Notes under the pieces: generated by a model
What the model was told of the DNA's origin: nothing
The model's input: only the letters and a program-made list of their open reading frames with translations
Database searches by the model: none
Position numbers and translations under genes: made by a program
Source of the DNA: Epithemia pelagica
Taxonomy: Eukaryota; Bacillariophyta; Bacillariophyceae; Surirellales; Surirellaceae
DNA length: 64,000 bases
Reading direction: 5' to 3'
NCBI GenBank assembly: GCA_946965045.2
Contig: OX337233.1
Span: 3,410,001 to 3,474,000, forward strand
Shown: piece after piece, positions 30,513 to 41,407 of the stretch
Position numbering within the stretch: position 1 is the first letter of the stretch
How the letters are laid out: the number at the start of each line of letters is the position of its first letter

Positions 30513-30829
30513 GGTGTTGTTCCGCTTCTCGCGTTCTTCGTTCTCGGTTGCTTCTATGGCAACATGCCTGAGTGGTTTTATAAATTTTGTGATAAAAAAG
30601 ATACCCTCCCCTACAACAAAGATTCGGAAAGATATGGACTCTATGTTAGCTGAGATCCAATCTGACTATGGAGGTTAACACACCCACACCATAGTCGGAG
30701 CATGTATCCACAAGAATTATAGTACTCCTATTCATTATTCATCTTATTACAGAGAGACTGTGTTCAACTTATTACAGAGAGACTGTGTGGTCGACGGGCA
30801 AGGAACGGAGTGGAAATCTCTCTCCTCGA

Positions 30830-31876
30830 CTAGACTGTCTGCCCACCCATCATCAGTGGGGCCTTCTCAAGAGCCATCATACGAGCAAAACATGCACTGT
30901 TCTTGTCCACAAGAGGAAGGGTTTCAATCGCATCTCCTGATCTCCAGCATGAGATTGCTGCAATGCCCTTCGAAATGGCAACCGCGCTATGGTGTCGCGG
31001 TCCAATTCCCTGCTCTGGGAGCTGCCATACCAGGTTCCGTTGTGTGTCCAAAACCTCCACAGAACGCATGTCTTCAGCACCTTCTCCTCCAACCACAATG
31101 AGACAAGATCCCACTCGGACCACACCATGGCTATGTCGACTGGTGCCAAGAACAAGATCCTTGTGAAACTTCCAGGATTTGTTGGTGAACGGAGATGTTG
31201 CGGTTGCATTTTGGGTTCCTTCGTTTTTGCTCCAGTCATCAAATTCGAGGTACTCCACAGAGTTCATGTACTCGAGCTCTTCGCCACCCATTCCGCCTAC
31301 CACAAAGACACGTTGACCAACCACACCCATTCCAAAGTTTCGTCGAGCGGCATTTAAGGATGGTCTGGATTTAATGACGCATTGACTTTCGGAGGACTGT
31401 GTGTCTAGAATATCGACCGATGCCAGAGACGTCATGCCAGGATTTCCACCCACCACAGATGCCAGAGACGTGCCAGGATTTCCACCCGCCACAACAATGA
31501 ATCGGTCTTGTACCGCGACTGCGGCACACCCACCTCTTCCACTGGACAAACGACACTCTAAAGTCATCCATTGTTTCGTTTCATTGTCCATGTAAGATGG
31601 ACAAAGTAAATCGTCAATGTCAATCCTTTCAATCGTATCATAACCAGCACCGATATATTCAGAATATTGTCCACCAATGGCGTACAGAGCGTCATGACAT
31701 ACCACGGCTGCAAAGAACCGTCGGTCTTCGTTCATGGGTGGAGCTTCTTGCCAGTCCATTGTATCCTGGTCGACATTCAACCAAAAAACCGCATTGGAGG
31801 AAAGAAATTCATCCTCCCACGGACACAACATGTGGGTAGAAGGATTCGGATAAGAATAGCCTCCCAATACGACCAA
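30830..31876 (-). pseudogene. Second kelch-repeat gene, 5'-truncated, U3
   Basis: This is the U3 copy of 21,032-22,078 (348 codons), differing at two or so residues (Asp for Gly, Tyr for Cys). It has the same missing 5' end and the same junction with the cyclase stub upstream. Confidence 0.7.
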
Positions 31877-31878
31877 GA

Positions 31879-32314
31879 TCAGTCCTTGATTCTTGTCAGT
31901 TCATTGGCAAACACTTCAAACTGTTTGATGCAGTCGTTCATTGTGAGGTGTGTGATGCGCCACAGTCGCTCAAGATGTACAGTTGTCCTCTTCTTACCTG
32001 GTGCTCAAATTCATTCGTCTCATCTTGGCGGACGTAATACCACGTTCCTGCAGCAGTGGCAAGGGCAAGAAGGGCCAGGACCACATATACACCAACTTTG
32101 GACCGGACGACACGACAGCTTTGGTCTCCTCCTTGGCAATCTGGAGATTTGAAGACTCGGAAGTTTGTGTGCCGTGGCCATTCGATGATGAACCCTCGTC
32201 CATCGGGCCATCGTCTCGATGCACCGCTCCCTCCGAAGATTCCGAGCTGTCCTCTGTTGTTACTCGACCAAGTTCGATCAAAGTAGGATCCTCATGGCTT
32301 TCATGACGGTTCAT
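31879..32314 (-). pseudogene. Receptor cyclase 5' end, U3 (frameshifted)
   Basis: This corresponds to 22,081-22,511, but a 5-base insertion near 32,110 shifts the frame just before the membrane helix. The U3 product would lose the transmembrane segment. The U2 copy keeps the frame through the helix. Confidence 0.65.
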
Positions 32315-33360
32315 GATGACAAGAAAACTGAAAGCAATGTGTAGTTTGCAAGGATGAACTTTGCTTTATGAGTTTTGTGGCATGAGTTTTTTTCTCTCGA
32401 CCACTTTTACTCGTCGTTGGGTCTCTACCCTACACATTATCTTTTCATCGGGGTGTCAATGGGCATTATCCCTATCAACAACCATCTCCAATGTTCTGAG
32501 GATCTGTTCTTTGTGCATGAGCTGGTACGGATGTGATATATACAATACCTTGACCTTACCATTGGTGCAGTCCAAAGTCGGAAGGATGCCCTGCCATATT
32601 CTCAGGAGCGGATGTAGCGAAGGCGTGTTCTCATAAGCTACGGTGATAAGTGGTGTTTGACGGTTTCAGAAAGAATGTCGATTCTCTGCAACCAACCACC
32701 AAGGGCGATCTAATCGTGTCTTGGTAGGGGGAGAAAGAAACATTTTGACAATATGATCTGAACTGATCTGAACTCACGGAGATCGATTCTTGAGAATCAC
32801 TGATGGGATTATGGCCACGGTCCTCTTTCTCTGATTTTCAAGAAGGCATGACGAAAGCGGGCATAACAGGGCGATAGAGTACCGTCGCAGCAATCTACTT
32901 GGTTCCTACGTCGAATGGCCTGCCATTCGAGGCATAACTCGCGACAGCATCACAAAAGACTAGTGAGCCCAGGATATGCGAACACTTTGGTTTGCTACGG
33001 AGTATATGATTTGATATCGGCAATCGGAAGCCTAGTTTGAGAAGTCAGACGGGACCCGAGTCCCGTACAAAAGTCGTTCAGTCGTGGTACACGTTTCTAG
33101 TCACGACTTTGACGCGACTTCTTTCAATTTCTGTCGTATCTTCCGCTCCGTTTTGTGAGAATGCCATGGCTCGTGTACCAGCTTGGGGTGTTTGGTACCG
33201 GGTATGGGCCGAAATGGCAGTCGAGTAGCATTGCAAGCTAGGTGGACGGGGGAAGCGGAAGCTTGGTCCCATGGTCGTGGTTAAGCGGCTCATTCGGGTG
33301 GTGGATGGTGGTGATGTGATTGTTTGTGTGCACTTGGTGGGACTGTGGACCTGCATGCAC

Positions 33361-33480
33361 AAGACCAATTTGTGAGAGAGTCCAACTCAACAAAAGTGAA
33401 AAAACGATACAGAGCGTTACAATAGACTGTTCATCGGTTTTTCGGTTTTGTTGAGTGATGCGCTCTCACAAATTGGTCTT
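33361..33480. repeat. 120-bp hairpin (MITE-like), U3
   Basis: This copy of 23,558-23,677 has the same inverted ends AAGACCAATTTGTGAGAG / CTCTCACAAATTGGTCTT. Confidence 0.75.
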
Positions 33481-33495
33481 TCTGCGAGTCCCACG

Positions 33496-33908
33496 CTCTG
33501 ACTTTGCTTCATGTTGCAGCTCCGGGTTTATTGTCTCTATGAGAGAAGCGACAATGACAATAGGTCTACATACTTTCATACTTTTTCACCCATGAACCTG
33601 TATTTTATAGTCGTCTACATGGCTATCCTCGTTTCCGTTCCTTTGGACTCTGTCTTGGACTCTGTCTCGGTTGTGCCTCTCTCATCAAGGGAGTATGCAC
33701 AAGTTTGTTGGTCATCGTGTACGCCATATCTTCGGATGGGACCTTCCCTTCGGTTCCAACTCTGTGACGCTTGAAACCCGTCGTCGTTAATACCCCAGGC
33801 AAAGCAAAAGAGACACAGGATCCTGTCACAAGACCATTCCATCTCGCCGCGCCACCCAACCTGAATCTTCACATGGAATGTTTTGGATCATCTGCCAGAT
33901 GTTGGGTG
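33496..33908. repeat. Left inverted arm of cassette, U3, cut by gypsy
   Basis: This matches 23,693-24,101. The gypsy element begins right after GGGTG (33,904-33,908). The rest of this cassette is not in the window, because gypsy copy 2 is itself interrupted by copia and does not resume. Confidence 0.85.
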
Positions 33909-34124
33909 TGCGGTACCCCTATATGGATCCCGCCATACGTGTCACCACGTTCCATTCCCGGTTCGCGTTCTTGACACTGCGATATGAATCTTCCGCCATC
34001 TGGCTGTTCCTCCTCCAGTCATTTCTCGTCGCACGTGGCTGTGGATTCCTCATTCCCCCTAATTCCTCGTAAATTCCTAAAGATCGCAATTTTTTATACC
34101 GTGCTATTTTACATGGGTATGGCA
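33909..34124 (+). repeat. 5' LTR of gypsy copy 2
   Basis: This 216-bp LTR is TG...CA like 350-565, with a few substitutions (for example GATCGCAA for GATCACAA near the 3' end). Confidence 0.93.
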
Positions 34125-34252
34125 CTCTGATCAGAAGCTCGAAAACTTCCCCCAACACTCTTTCACCATAACCACCTGCCGTTCTTTGGCCGATCCTCGT
34201 TGATCTTATCATCCTTTGATTCCTTTCCTTTTCTTTCTTTTGCAGTCTCATC

Positions 34253-37200
34253 ATGAGCACAGGATCTTCCCTCGTCTCCCTTGCGGATGTTCAACGCTTC
34301 CAAAAGCGCTTCGATCAAGCCTCGGCTTCAGATTCTTCCTCTGCTCTTTCCACCCTCAAGTTGAAAGACGACGACGATGACAAGTACTACGTCCGTCTCT
34401 TGCCATTCCGAGATGGCGTGGATGAAGAGCCCTCGAATCTCTTCCTGTGGGTCCTCCATTTTGTTGACAAGGTCAAGATCTCCGGTCATCCAGAGCCCTT
34501 TGCTGCCTGCTGCACCCCGTGTTACCACAAGTCTCGTAGCGGACAAGTTCCATGATGCATTCCAGGCCTTGCCTGATGGCGCCGACCTCGATGAGGCGTG
34601 TTTCAAACGGTTGATTGCTATGATCTTCGAACCCAAGTTGACGGTTTCCGAAGTCAATGCCTTTCGGGCACACCTTCTTAGCGGTCCTCGCAAGCCACCT
34701 GATATGAACGTGGATATCCATTATCACACCCTCCAGAAGATTTCCAACGGTCTCCGTTACTTGTCTAACGACAACGCTGTCCAAGCCCTCACTGACGATG
34801 AGTTGAAGCAAGCCTTCTATCTCGGCTCCCCTGTTGCTTGGCGCAACGAGTTCAAGACGGCCAATCCATTGGTTGCAGATTTGGTGAATCATTTCAACAT
34901 CACCGACCTTCTTCATGCGATGCGTGGCTATCAAAAGGTCTCCCAAGAAAAGATGGCTGCCAATGCACAGTCCCAGGCCAAGTCCCGCAATCCTCGCGAT
35001 GATTCCACTTCTCGCGGTTCCACGAAGCGTTTTCGCTCCTCTAATGGTGGCCGTGGCGGTCTCCGCGGCGGCAATCGCCAGTCCAATGGTGGACGCCAAG
35101 CGTCCGGTGATCGTCCCGTCAATGACGGCGATGCCTGTCCTTACAAGGACGCGATTCCTTCGCACGCCAATCATACTTGGGCCAACTGCATCTACAACCC
35201 GCAGTCCTCCAATTTTAACCAAGAGCGTTTCAACGCCTTTCTTGCCCGTACCGGGTCTGGTCTTCGTACCCCTACTGGGTCTCATCCCAACAATGGTTCT
35301 CAGAACCAAGGCCGTAACGGCCAAGGCTCTCGTAGCCAGGGAACTCCCTCGTCTGGAGGATCGCGCCCTATTGGTTCCAGTTGGGGCGCTGTTCCCCGTC
35401 GTTCTGGATCTGGCTCAGACCAGCATGCCTCTGAAGGCACCAGCACAGGCGACAATCCACCGGTTGATCCGTCGTTGGCCGAGCCGTTGCCTTCTGTGCA
35501 AGACGCGGCTTATCGTGCTCGTCAACGCCCTCTCAGTGATATCCGTGATTGGTCAAGTCTCCGCAATGCCGATCGAACGGTCCCCGGTATGTGTTCTTCT
35601 TCCTTTTTTACCTCATCCTCTCCGGATATTTCTCATCATCTTGATGTTCTTTTTGCTCAGCAATGTCACATCCAGACTGGCCCTCCACAGGCTATGCCGG
35701 CCGAGAATGCCATCCTCAGGCCCCAATTCTCGAGGTCCGCGAACAATTGTACAAGATCTACGGGCGTAACATGGACATCGCCCACATCTACGACTTGTCC
35801 TCCCCTGGAGGCAACGACGAATACTGTCGCTTCCCCTTGTCTTAATCCTACGGATGCTGTCATCGCTGACATCGTTGATCCCAATAATGGTTTTTTATCT
35901 AACCTAGATCACTATGAAGATGTCTACTCATCTAGTTCTGTCTCTGACGCTCCTAGTTTATCTAGTCCCCTTTCGGTCGCTCCCTCTGAGCCTCCGTCTG
36001 TTCCCCTCACCATTTTGATGGCTCGGTCCATTGGTGGAGTCGAGAACACCGTCCCGTTGCGTGCCCTGCTCGATTCAGGCGCCGACAAAACGATCCTGCA
36101 CGCGCGCTGTCTTCAGCCCGGCATGCATCCACGTGTAACCAATCGGTCTGTCAATACCACCATGGGTACACGCGACCACGTCTCCGAGATTCTTCTCGAA
36201 GATTTGGTTCTCCCCGAGTTTTCTCGGACCAAACACATTTCATACCCCCTTTGGGCCGATATCTTTGATGCCCCCACTTGTCGTTATGACATCATTATTG
36301 GTCGCGATCTTTTGCGTCGTTTGGGCATTGTGCTCAACTTTCACACTGGTCTCACAACTTGGGACTCCGTTGATGTCGCTATGCGCCATCGCGATTCATT
36401 CGCCACTGACCAGACATTCATGTCTCATTTCATCGACATCTTTGCCGACGATCCCATTATTGGTGATCAATTCCTCTTGGATTCGAACTACGTTCCTACG
36501 GATCTACAAGATCTGATTGACAAACAACATCATCTTACCGATGCCCAAAAGCAAGATCTTCTTGCTATTTGGCAAGACTGTGGCAAAATCTTCGATGGCG
36601 AGCTCCGTGAATATCCGGACCGAACGCTCCATCTTCATCTCAAGCCTGATGCCCAGCCTGTCCATCATCGTCACTTTTCAGTGCCCCGCAATATACATGA
36701 TACTTTCACGAAGGAGCTGTGGCGCTTCGTCGACATTGGTATCCTTGAGCGCGTCGGTTCTACCGAATGGGCTGCTCCTCACTTTGCCATTCCCAAAAAG
36801 GATGGTCGTATCCGAATGATTTTGGACTTTCGTTCTTTGAACGCCCAACTCTACCGTCGGGTCTACCCCTTTCCTCGTATCGAGGACATGCTCCGTAAAC
36901 GGAAAGGCTACACGTATTCTACAAAGTTAGACATCTCCATGTGTTTTTACACATTCCGCCTCGATGAGGAATCCAGCAATCTTTGCGTCATTAAAACAGT
37001 CTCCTGACTTCTGTCAAGAGATTATGGAAGACGTCCTCAAGGACTTCAGCGACCATGTCGAAGTCTATATTGACGACATTGGCATCTTCTCCAATTCTTG
37101 GGAAGAACACGTGGACATCTTGTCCAAAGTTCTCCAACGTCTTCAAGACAAGAACTTCTCCATCAACCCTTCCAAATGTGAATGGGCCGTTAAAGAAACG

Positions 37201-38189
37201 GAATGGCTCGGCCATTGGCTCACGCCCACTGGGGTCAAGCCCTGGAAAAAGAAGATTTCTGCCATCTTGGCATTGGCTCCGCCAAAAACCATGAAAGAAC
37301 TTCGTTCCTTCATTGGCATGATCAATTTCTATCGCCACATGTATCCGCAACGATCACATATTCTTGCTCCCCTCACATCCATTACGGGTAACAAGACCCT
37401 CGTTTGGTCCCCGCAATGTCAACGTGCTTTCGAAAAAGCCAAGTCCATGCTCGCACATGATGCCTTCCTTCGGTATCCCGACCATAACCTTCCCTTCCAT
37501 GTCTATGTGGACGCCTCTGATTACCAGCTTGGTGCTGTAATCATGCAACAAGACGTTCCCGTTGCTTATTACTCTCGCAAGTTAAACCCTGCTCAACGCA
37601 ACTACACTACTATGGAAAAGGAGTTACTCTCCATTGTCGAAACTCTTAAGGAGTTCCGCTCCATGCTTCTCGGCTGTGCCGAACTGCACGTCCATACGGA
37701 CCATAAAAATCTTACTTACGCTACTCTCAACTCGCAACGGGTGCTCCGTTGGCGGTTGTTCCTCGAGGAGTATAACCTTATTTTTCACTATGTCCCTGGC
37801 CAGGACAATGTCATCGCCGACGCATTGTCGCGTCTCCCTCTCTCTGAAGAGGAGGAGAAGAGTGTCTCTCCGTCGTCGACCTCCTCTACGGATGCCTCGC
37901 CGCATCCACGATCGCTCTATGATCATAGCGGACAACACTCAGTGTTGCAAGTGCCTCATGGCCCTAATGATGACCCCCGCTCTCATCACTCGCGTGATCC
38001 TGACGCTTTCGAATCTCCCATCTTCATGGATGAGGATTTGATCGATGTCTACCTCAATCATCCTCCCATCAACGCAAATCAACCATTGCCCGTCGATTAC
38101 GCGACGATCCATCAACACCAACAGAACGATGCCGCTCTTGTGGCCAAGTTGACCGAACAACCACAGAGATTCCATCTCCAACCCTTCCC
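34253..38189 (+). pseudogene. Gypsy gag-pol pseudogene
   Basis: Compared with 694-4,689 of copy 1 there are two deletions that break the frame: 8 bp near 34,515 in gag, and 47 bp near 36,993. The second removes the reverse transcriptase block just ahead of the catalytic region (the FGKFRYRRLPMG segment). The YIDD segment, RNase H and protease motifs remain readable. The integrase part is missing after the copia insertion at 38,190. It cannot make a functional polyprotein, but it could be mobilised only if a 3' LTR persisted beyond the copia element, which I do not see. Confidence 0.92.
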
Positions 38190-38244
38190 TGTTAGAATTC
38201 TCACCGTCTATGGTGGTTAGATTCTACATCTCATCGATTCCCCA
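38190..38244 (+). repeat. Copia LTR start, 5' side
   Basis: These 55 bp are identical to 48,028-48,082. The true LTR probably extends further right, but there is no second copy to define its end. Confidence 0.75.
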
Positions 38245-39008
38245 TGTCACATAGCCTCGTGCTATCGCATCATGCCATCTAGCTTCGAGCTATGTTCCCT
38301 AGCTTCGCGCTATATCGACCTATATTTCTTTGCAAATCATGAAAAGTGAGAATAGATTGATGAACTCATTCTCAAGACTAAACTGGGTCGTGCAGTATTA
38401 CAACGGACGTAAATTTGGCCGTTGCTCGGACATTATACTAACGCCCTAAGCGTACGCGCCCGAAATCATCGAGCGCGCCCAAGCGACATCCGAGCGCTGT
38501 CGGCATCTATCCGACCCAACGGTCTAAGTATCCCAAGAACGACACACGATCACGCGAGACCATATTTCCATTCCCACAATCTCCAAATTGTCAACAAGCT
38601 GCGCGCCATGAAAACAACTATGCCAACCCAAAGCAAGAGCTGTTGACCCTGTATATGTTATCCGCCCACATATACATGTCATATACATCACATGAATCGA
38701 CTCCAACTATTCCAAACCTGTTGCCGCCAAGAACCTATGACACATGACCCTTGGCAGGACCGAACATTTCACGTAGACCTATCGTAGTAATCAACACACA
38801 ATCTAACAATATCACCATTTATCACATCTTCTTTTGTGTCCCGACTATCCTTCTGATAGACTTCGACTTGCTTGCTTCTCTGACCCTGAGAAGCTTGTAT
38901 CGGTTGGTGACCTACCTGATTGTCTGCTCTACCGAGCATCAATGTCCCTACGATTCAGAAAGAATTGTAACAGATTAACAGTCTCAAAGCTTATTTCCTT
39001 GTGGTTTC
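38245..39008. promoter_or_regulatory. Probable LTR remainder/leader of copia, with three palindromic motifs
   Basis: No gene is seen. Three related 14-mers, TAGCCTCGTGCTAT (38,252), TAGCTTCGAGCTAT (38,280) and TAGCTTCGCGCTAT (38,300), each form a near-perfect palindrome (TAGC...GCTA). Clusters of such motifs in an LTR suggest regulator binding sites, but this is inference. Confidence 0.4.
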
Positions 39009-39788
39009 ATGGATACTAACAAGCTTATCACTCCTGTACGACAGATCTATCGAGCCAAACTGCATCCCGGGCAGCCCGATACCCTGGTGCAGCAGGAACT
39101 GGTGCCGACGCCGAAGGCAGCCAACACATCGGTCAACATCTCCGTCGACAGTTCCAACAGCAACCCATTCGAGACTCCAACCCAGCCTCACGCTCCGATC
39201 CCTGCGCCGTTGCTTCGGCCCCCGAGTCCGCCTCGTCGGCTCGTCCCTTCTCAATCCCGTCGTACCACCCGGTTGATTGCTGATCATATCAAGTACTTCC
39301 GTCAACCAACTTGTTCGACCTTCGATCCCGAGATCATCCGTGGGGAGACCCAGATCGAACGCCAGTTCCAATCGGTGACCCACATCGTCGACCAAGAAGA
39401 CATTGACCGTCTGAACGACCAACTTCACCGTTCTCCGAGGCATCGCCTCATCTTGGCCGCCCTCTCGGGCAACCCCATCCGTACTGTCCACCTCCGCTTC
39501 CTAACCTTCGAGCGCCCAACTGGATACTACAATACCATCTACGTCGTGAACACGACGACTTGCCCTCTGCCTCCTAACGTTGTACGCCTAGATAACTACG
39601 TTGCCTACATCCACGAGGCCCATACCATCGAGGACCATCGTGCAACTATCTACCCTTTGCGTACCGAGGTCGAGAACCACCTGGCTGAAGGTGATACACC
39701 TTCTTCTGTTGCTTGTGCTGCCCCATCTGAGCCTGGAAACGACTCTGATTATTCGGAAGAGAGTGGGGATTCGGAGACCGAAGCTTAA
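39009..39788 (+). CDS. Extra ORF upstream of copia gag (259 aa, unknown)
   Basis: The frame starts with ATG in a good context and ends TAA. It has no domain I recognise. The N-terminal 85 residues are Pro-rich and disordered (PHAPIPAPLLRPPSPP then SQSRRTTRL). The middle (about 85-215) looks folded, with FRQPTCSTFDPEII, DQEDIDRLNDQL and a beta-rich VHLRFLTFERPTGYYNTIYVVNTTT. The tail is acidic (SDYSEESGDSETEA). Position between the LTR start and gag suggests an additional retrotransposon protein or a captured host sequence. Base composition is more GC- and C-rich than the gag that follows, which may favour capture. Confidence 0.45.
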   Translation: MDTNKLITPVRQIYRAKLHPGQPDTLVQQELVPTPKAANTSVNISVDSSNSNPFETPTQPHAPIPAPLLRPPSPPRRLVPSQSRRTTRLIADHIKYFRQPTCSTFDPEIIRGETQIERQFQSVTHIVDQEDIDRLNDQLHRSPRHRLILAALSGNPIRTVHLRFLTFERPTGYYNTIYVVNTTTCPLPPNVVRLDNYVAYIHEAHTIEDHRATIYPLRTEVENHLAEGDTPSSVACAAPSEPGNDSDYSEESGDSETEA

Positions 39789-40108
39789 TTACTCATAGTT
39801 AACTCCCGTCCTCTCAAAACCTTTCCAAGACTTAAACTCAACGCACATCCGGGTACCCTTGGTCGCACAACACGCCACACATTCCCGTCAAATCGCGAAA
39901 ATTCGGCGAAAATTTGTTGAAACTCGGCGAAAATTTGTCGAAATCAACGGAAATTTCCAGGAGTCGCACATCACAACACACATCCGGGTATCACATACGT
40001 GGTACATACGTGGCACACGTGGTACATCCGGGTTCACATCACATCACACATTAAATAAACCCCATCACACCGCACATTAAATAAACATCGAACCAACCAA
40101 ATAACACC
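39789..40108. other. Spacer before copia gag with short direct repeats
   Basis: It contains repeats of CGGCGAAAATTTGT(T/C)GAAA (near 39,903 and 39,925), ACACATCCGGGTA (39,843 and 39,978), ACGTGG(T/C)ACA, and CACATTAAATAAAC (twice, near 40,047 and 40,073). It is probably the untranslated leader. No gene seen. Confidence 0.45.
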
Positions 40109-41407
40109 ATGGATCCTCAATCACCCAAGACACCTACGACTCCTAAGGGAGAAGATAACCAAGACAATGTCTCGGACACAGACCTATTCGACCACATCAT
40201 ATTTACTGTCTGCCAATTCTTTACCAAAGAAAGGGCCGACTACTTAATGAAGTGGATGAAATACCATGGTTTTGAGAACATTACCCATGTTATCTTGTAT
40301 ATGCAAACTAATACCGAGGAATCCATGAAGGAACTGACACAATACAAGGTCAATAAACAGACACATGATCTACAAGGCCCCACAAGACAGCAGATCAAGC
40401 TCTTGGCTTATTGGGCCATATACAAGACCAATGAAATTCAAGACGAGCTATCCAATAGCGACTGGATGAACCTAACGAGGAAAGAGTTCAACACTTGGAG
40501 GATCAACACAGATTTCTCTAAGGGACCACCTAGCCAAGTTCCAGTCTCGCCAATGAAGTCACCGTCATCTGTGAAATCTGTCAGCACAGTTACTGCCGCA
40601 TCCCAATCTCAACAAGACCTGACAGCATTCAGAAAGGGAACTAAGCGCGACGCAACTGCATATGAGGTATTCAAGGATGAACGATACTACGATTCATTCT
40701 GGCGTGTATTCAAGACTACAGCTAAGGCTCAAGGCCTATCCAACGTTCTGAATTTCAAATATACACCACCCCATGATGATGAGTATGCCGAAGAACTTTT
40801 TCAAGAGCAACAAGTATTTCTTTACTCCGTTCTTGTCCGTATCATTCAGACTGACCAAGGTCGAGCCTATGTACGTGAACATGAACATGATGAAGATGCG
40901 CGTGCCGTATTGCAGAAGTTACACTCTTTGCATACCGAATCCGACCTAGCAAAGCGAGAAGTCCTCCGTTTAACCAACTACATTTCCAATCTACGTCTTG
41001 ACGACACATGGCGCGGAACAACACGTCAATTTCTTCTACACTTTCAAGAGCAGCTACGTTTGCTAGACAATCTAGTGACATTGTCTGATCGCATCCCTGA
41101 TCATACCAGGATGACCTTCCTCATGCAAGCTGTAGAAAAGGTACCTGATCTCCGCCGAGTCAAGATCTTGGATAATGTGGTGAACACCAAATCCGGTGCA
41201 AAATCCCTTTGCTATCAATCATACTTCCGTCTCCTTCTAGACGCAGCTTATGACCATGATCAAGCAACCCAGTCATCTGTTCATAGTCGCCGTCGACATG
41301 TCAAACAACATGAATCACTATATGGCCAAGATACAGATGCTGACATAACCTCACAAGATGATATGGAGTATCATGTCCACAACACCGAAGTCATTTCACT
41401 TTTTTAG
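40109..41407 (+). CDS. Copia gag protein (432 aa)
   Basis: The ATG at 40,109 opens a frame matching the gag of diatom CoDi elements in layout. An N-terminal helical part is followed by a Ser/Pro linker, then a capsid-like helical block starting around residue 185 (YYDSFWRVFKTTAKAQGLSN, VLVRIIQTDQGRAYV, TRQFLLHFQEQLRLLDNL). There is no CCHC knuckle before the frame ends at 41,407 with VISLF. In related elements gag runs into pol in one frame, so the stop here may result from the insertion that separates it from pol. Confidence 0.75.
   Translation: MDPQSPKTPTTPKGEDNQDNVSDTDLFDHIIFTVCQFFTKERADYLMKWMKYHGFENITHVILYMQTNTEESMKELTQYKVNKQTHDLQGPTRQQIKLLAYWAIYKTNEIQDELSNSDWMNLTRKEFNTWRINTDFSKGPPSQVPVSPMKSPSSVKSVSTVTAASQSQQDLTAFRKGTKRDATAYEVFKDERYYDSFWRVFKTTAKAQGLSNVLNFKYTPPHDDEYAEELFQEQQVFLYSVLVRIIQTDQGRAYVREHEHDEDARAVLQKLHSLHTESDLAKREVLRLTNYISNLRLDDTWRGTTRQFLLHFQEQLRLLDNLVTLSDRIPDHTRMTFLMQAVEKVPDLRRVKILDNVVNTKSGAKSLCYQSYFRLLLDAAYDHDQATQSSVHSRRRHVKQHESLYGQDTDADITSQDDMEYHVHNTEVISLF

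Larger units (their letters stand above)
26657..33908. repeat. Tandem segmental duplication unit U3 up to the gypsy insertion
   Basis: The sequence repeats 16,860-24,105 with about one substitution per few hundred bases. Differences of note are Tyr instead of stop in the LURP-like gene, a 5-base insertion (ACGAC) near 32,110 that shifts the cyclase stub frame, and a stop in the 130-codon frame of the spacer. Confidence 0.93.
33909..38189 (+). mobile_element. Gypsy copy 2, decayed and cut by a copia insertion
   Basis: The 5' LTR (33,909-34,124, 216 bp) and the gag-pol body match copy 1 with an offset of 33,559. The copy ends at 38,189, in the linker after RNase H, where a copia LTR begins. 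Integrase and the 3' LTR are absent from the window. It sits at exactly the same nucleotide of the cassette as copy 1. Confidence 0.92.
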
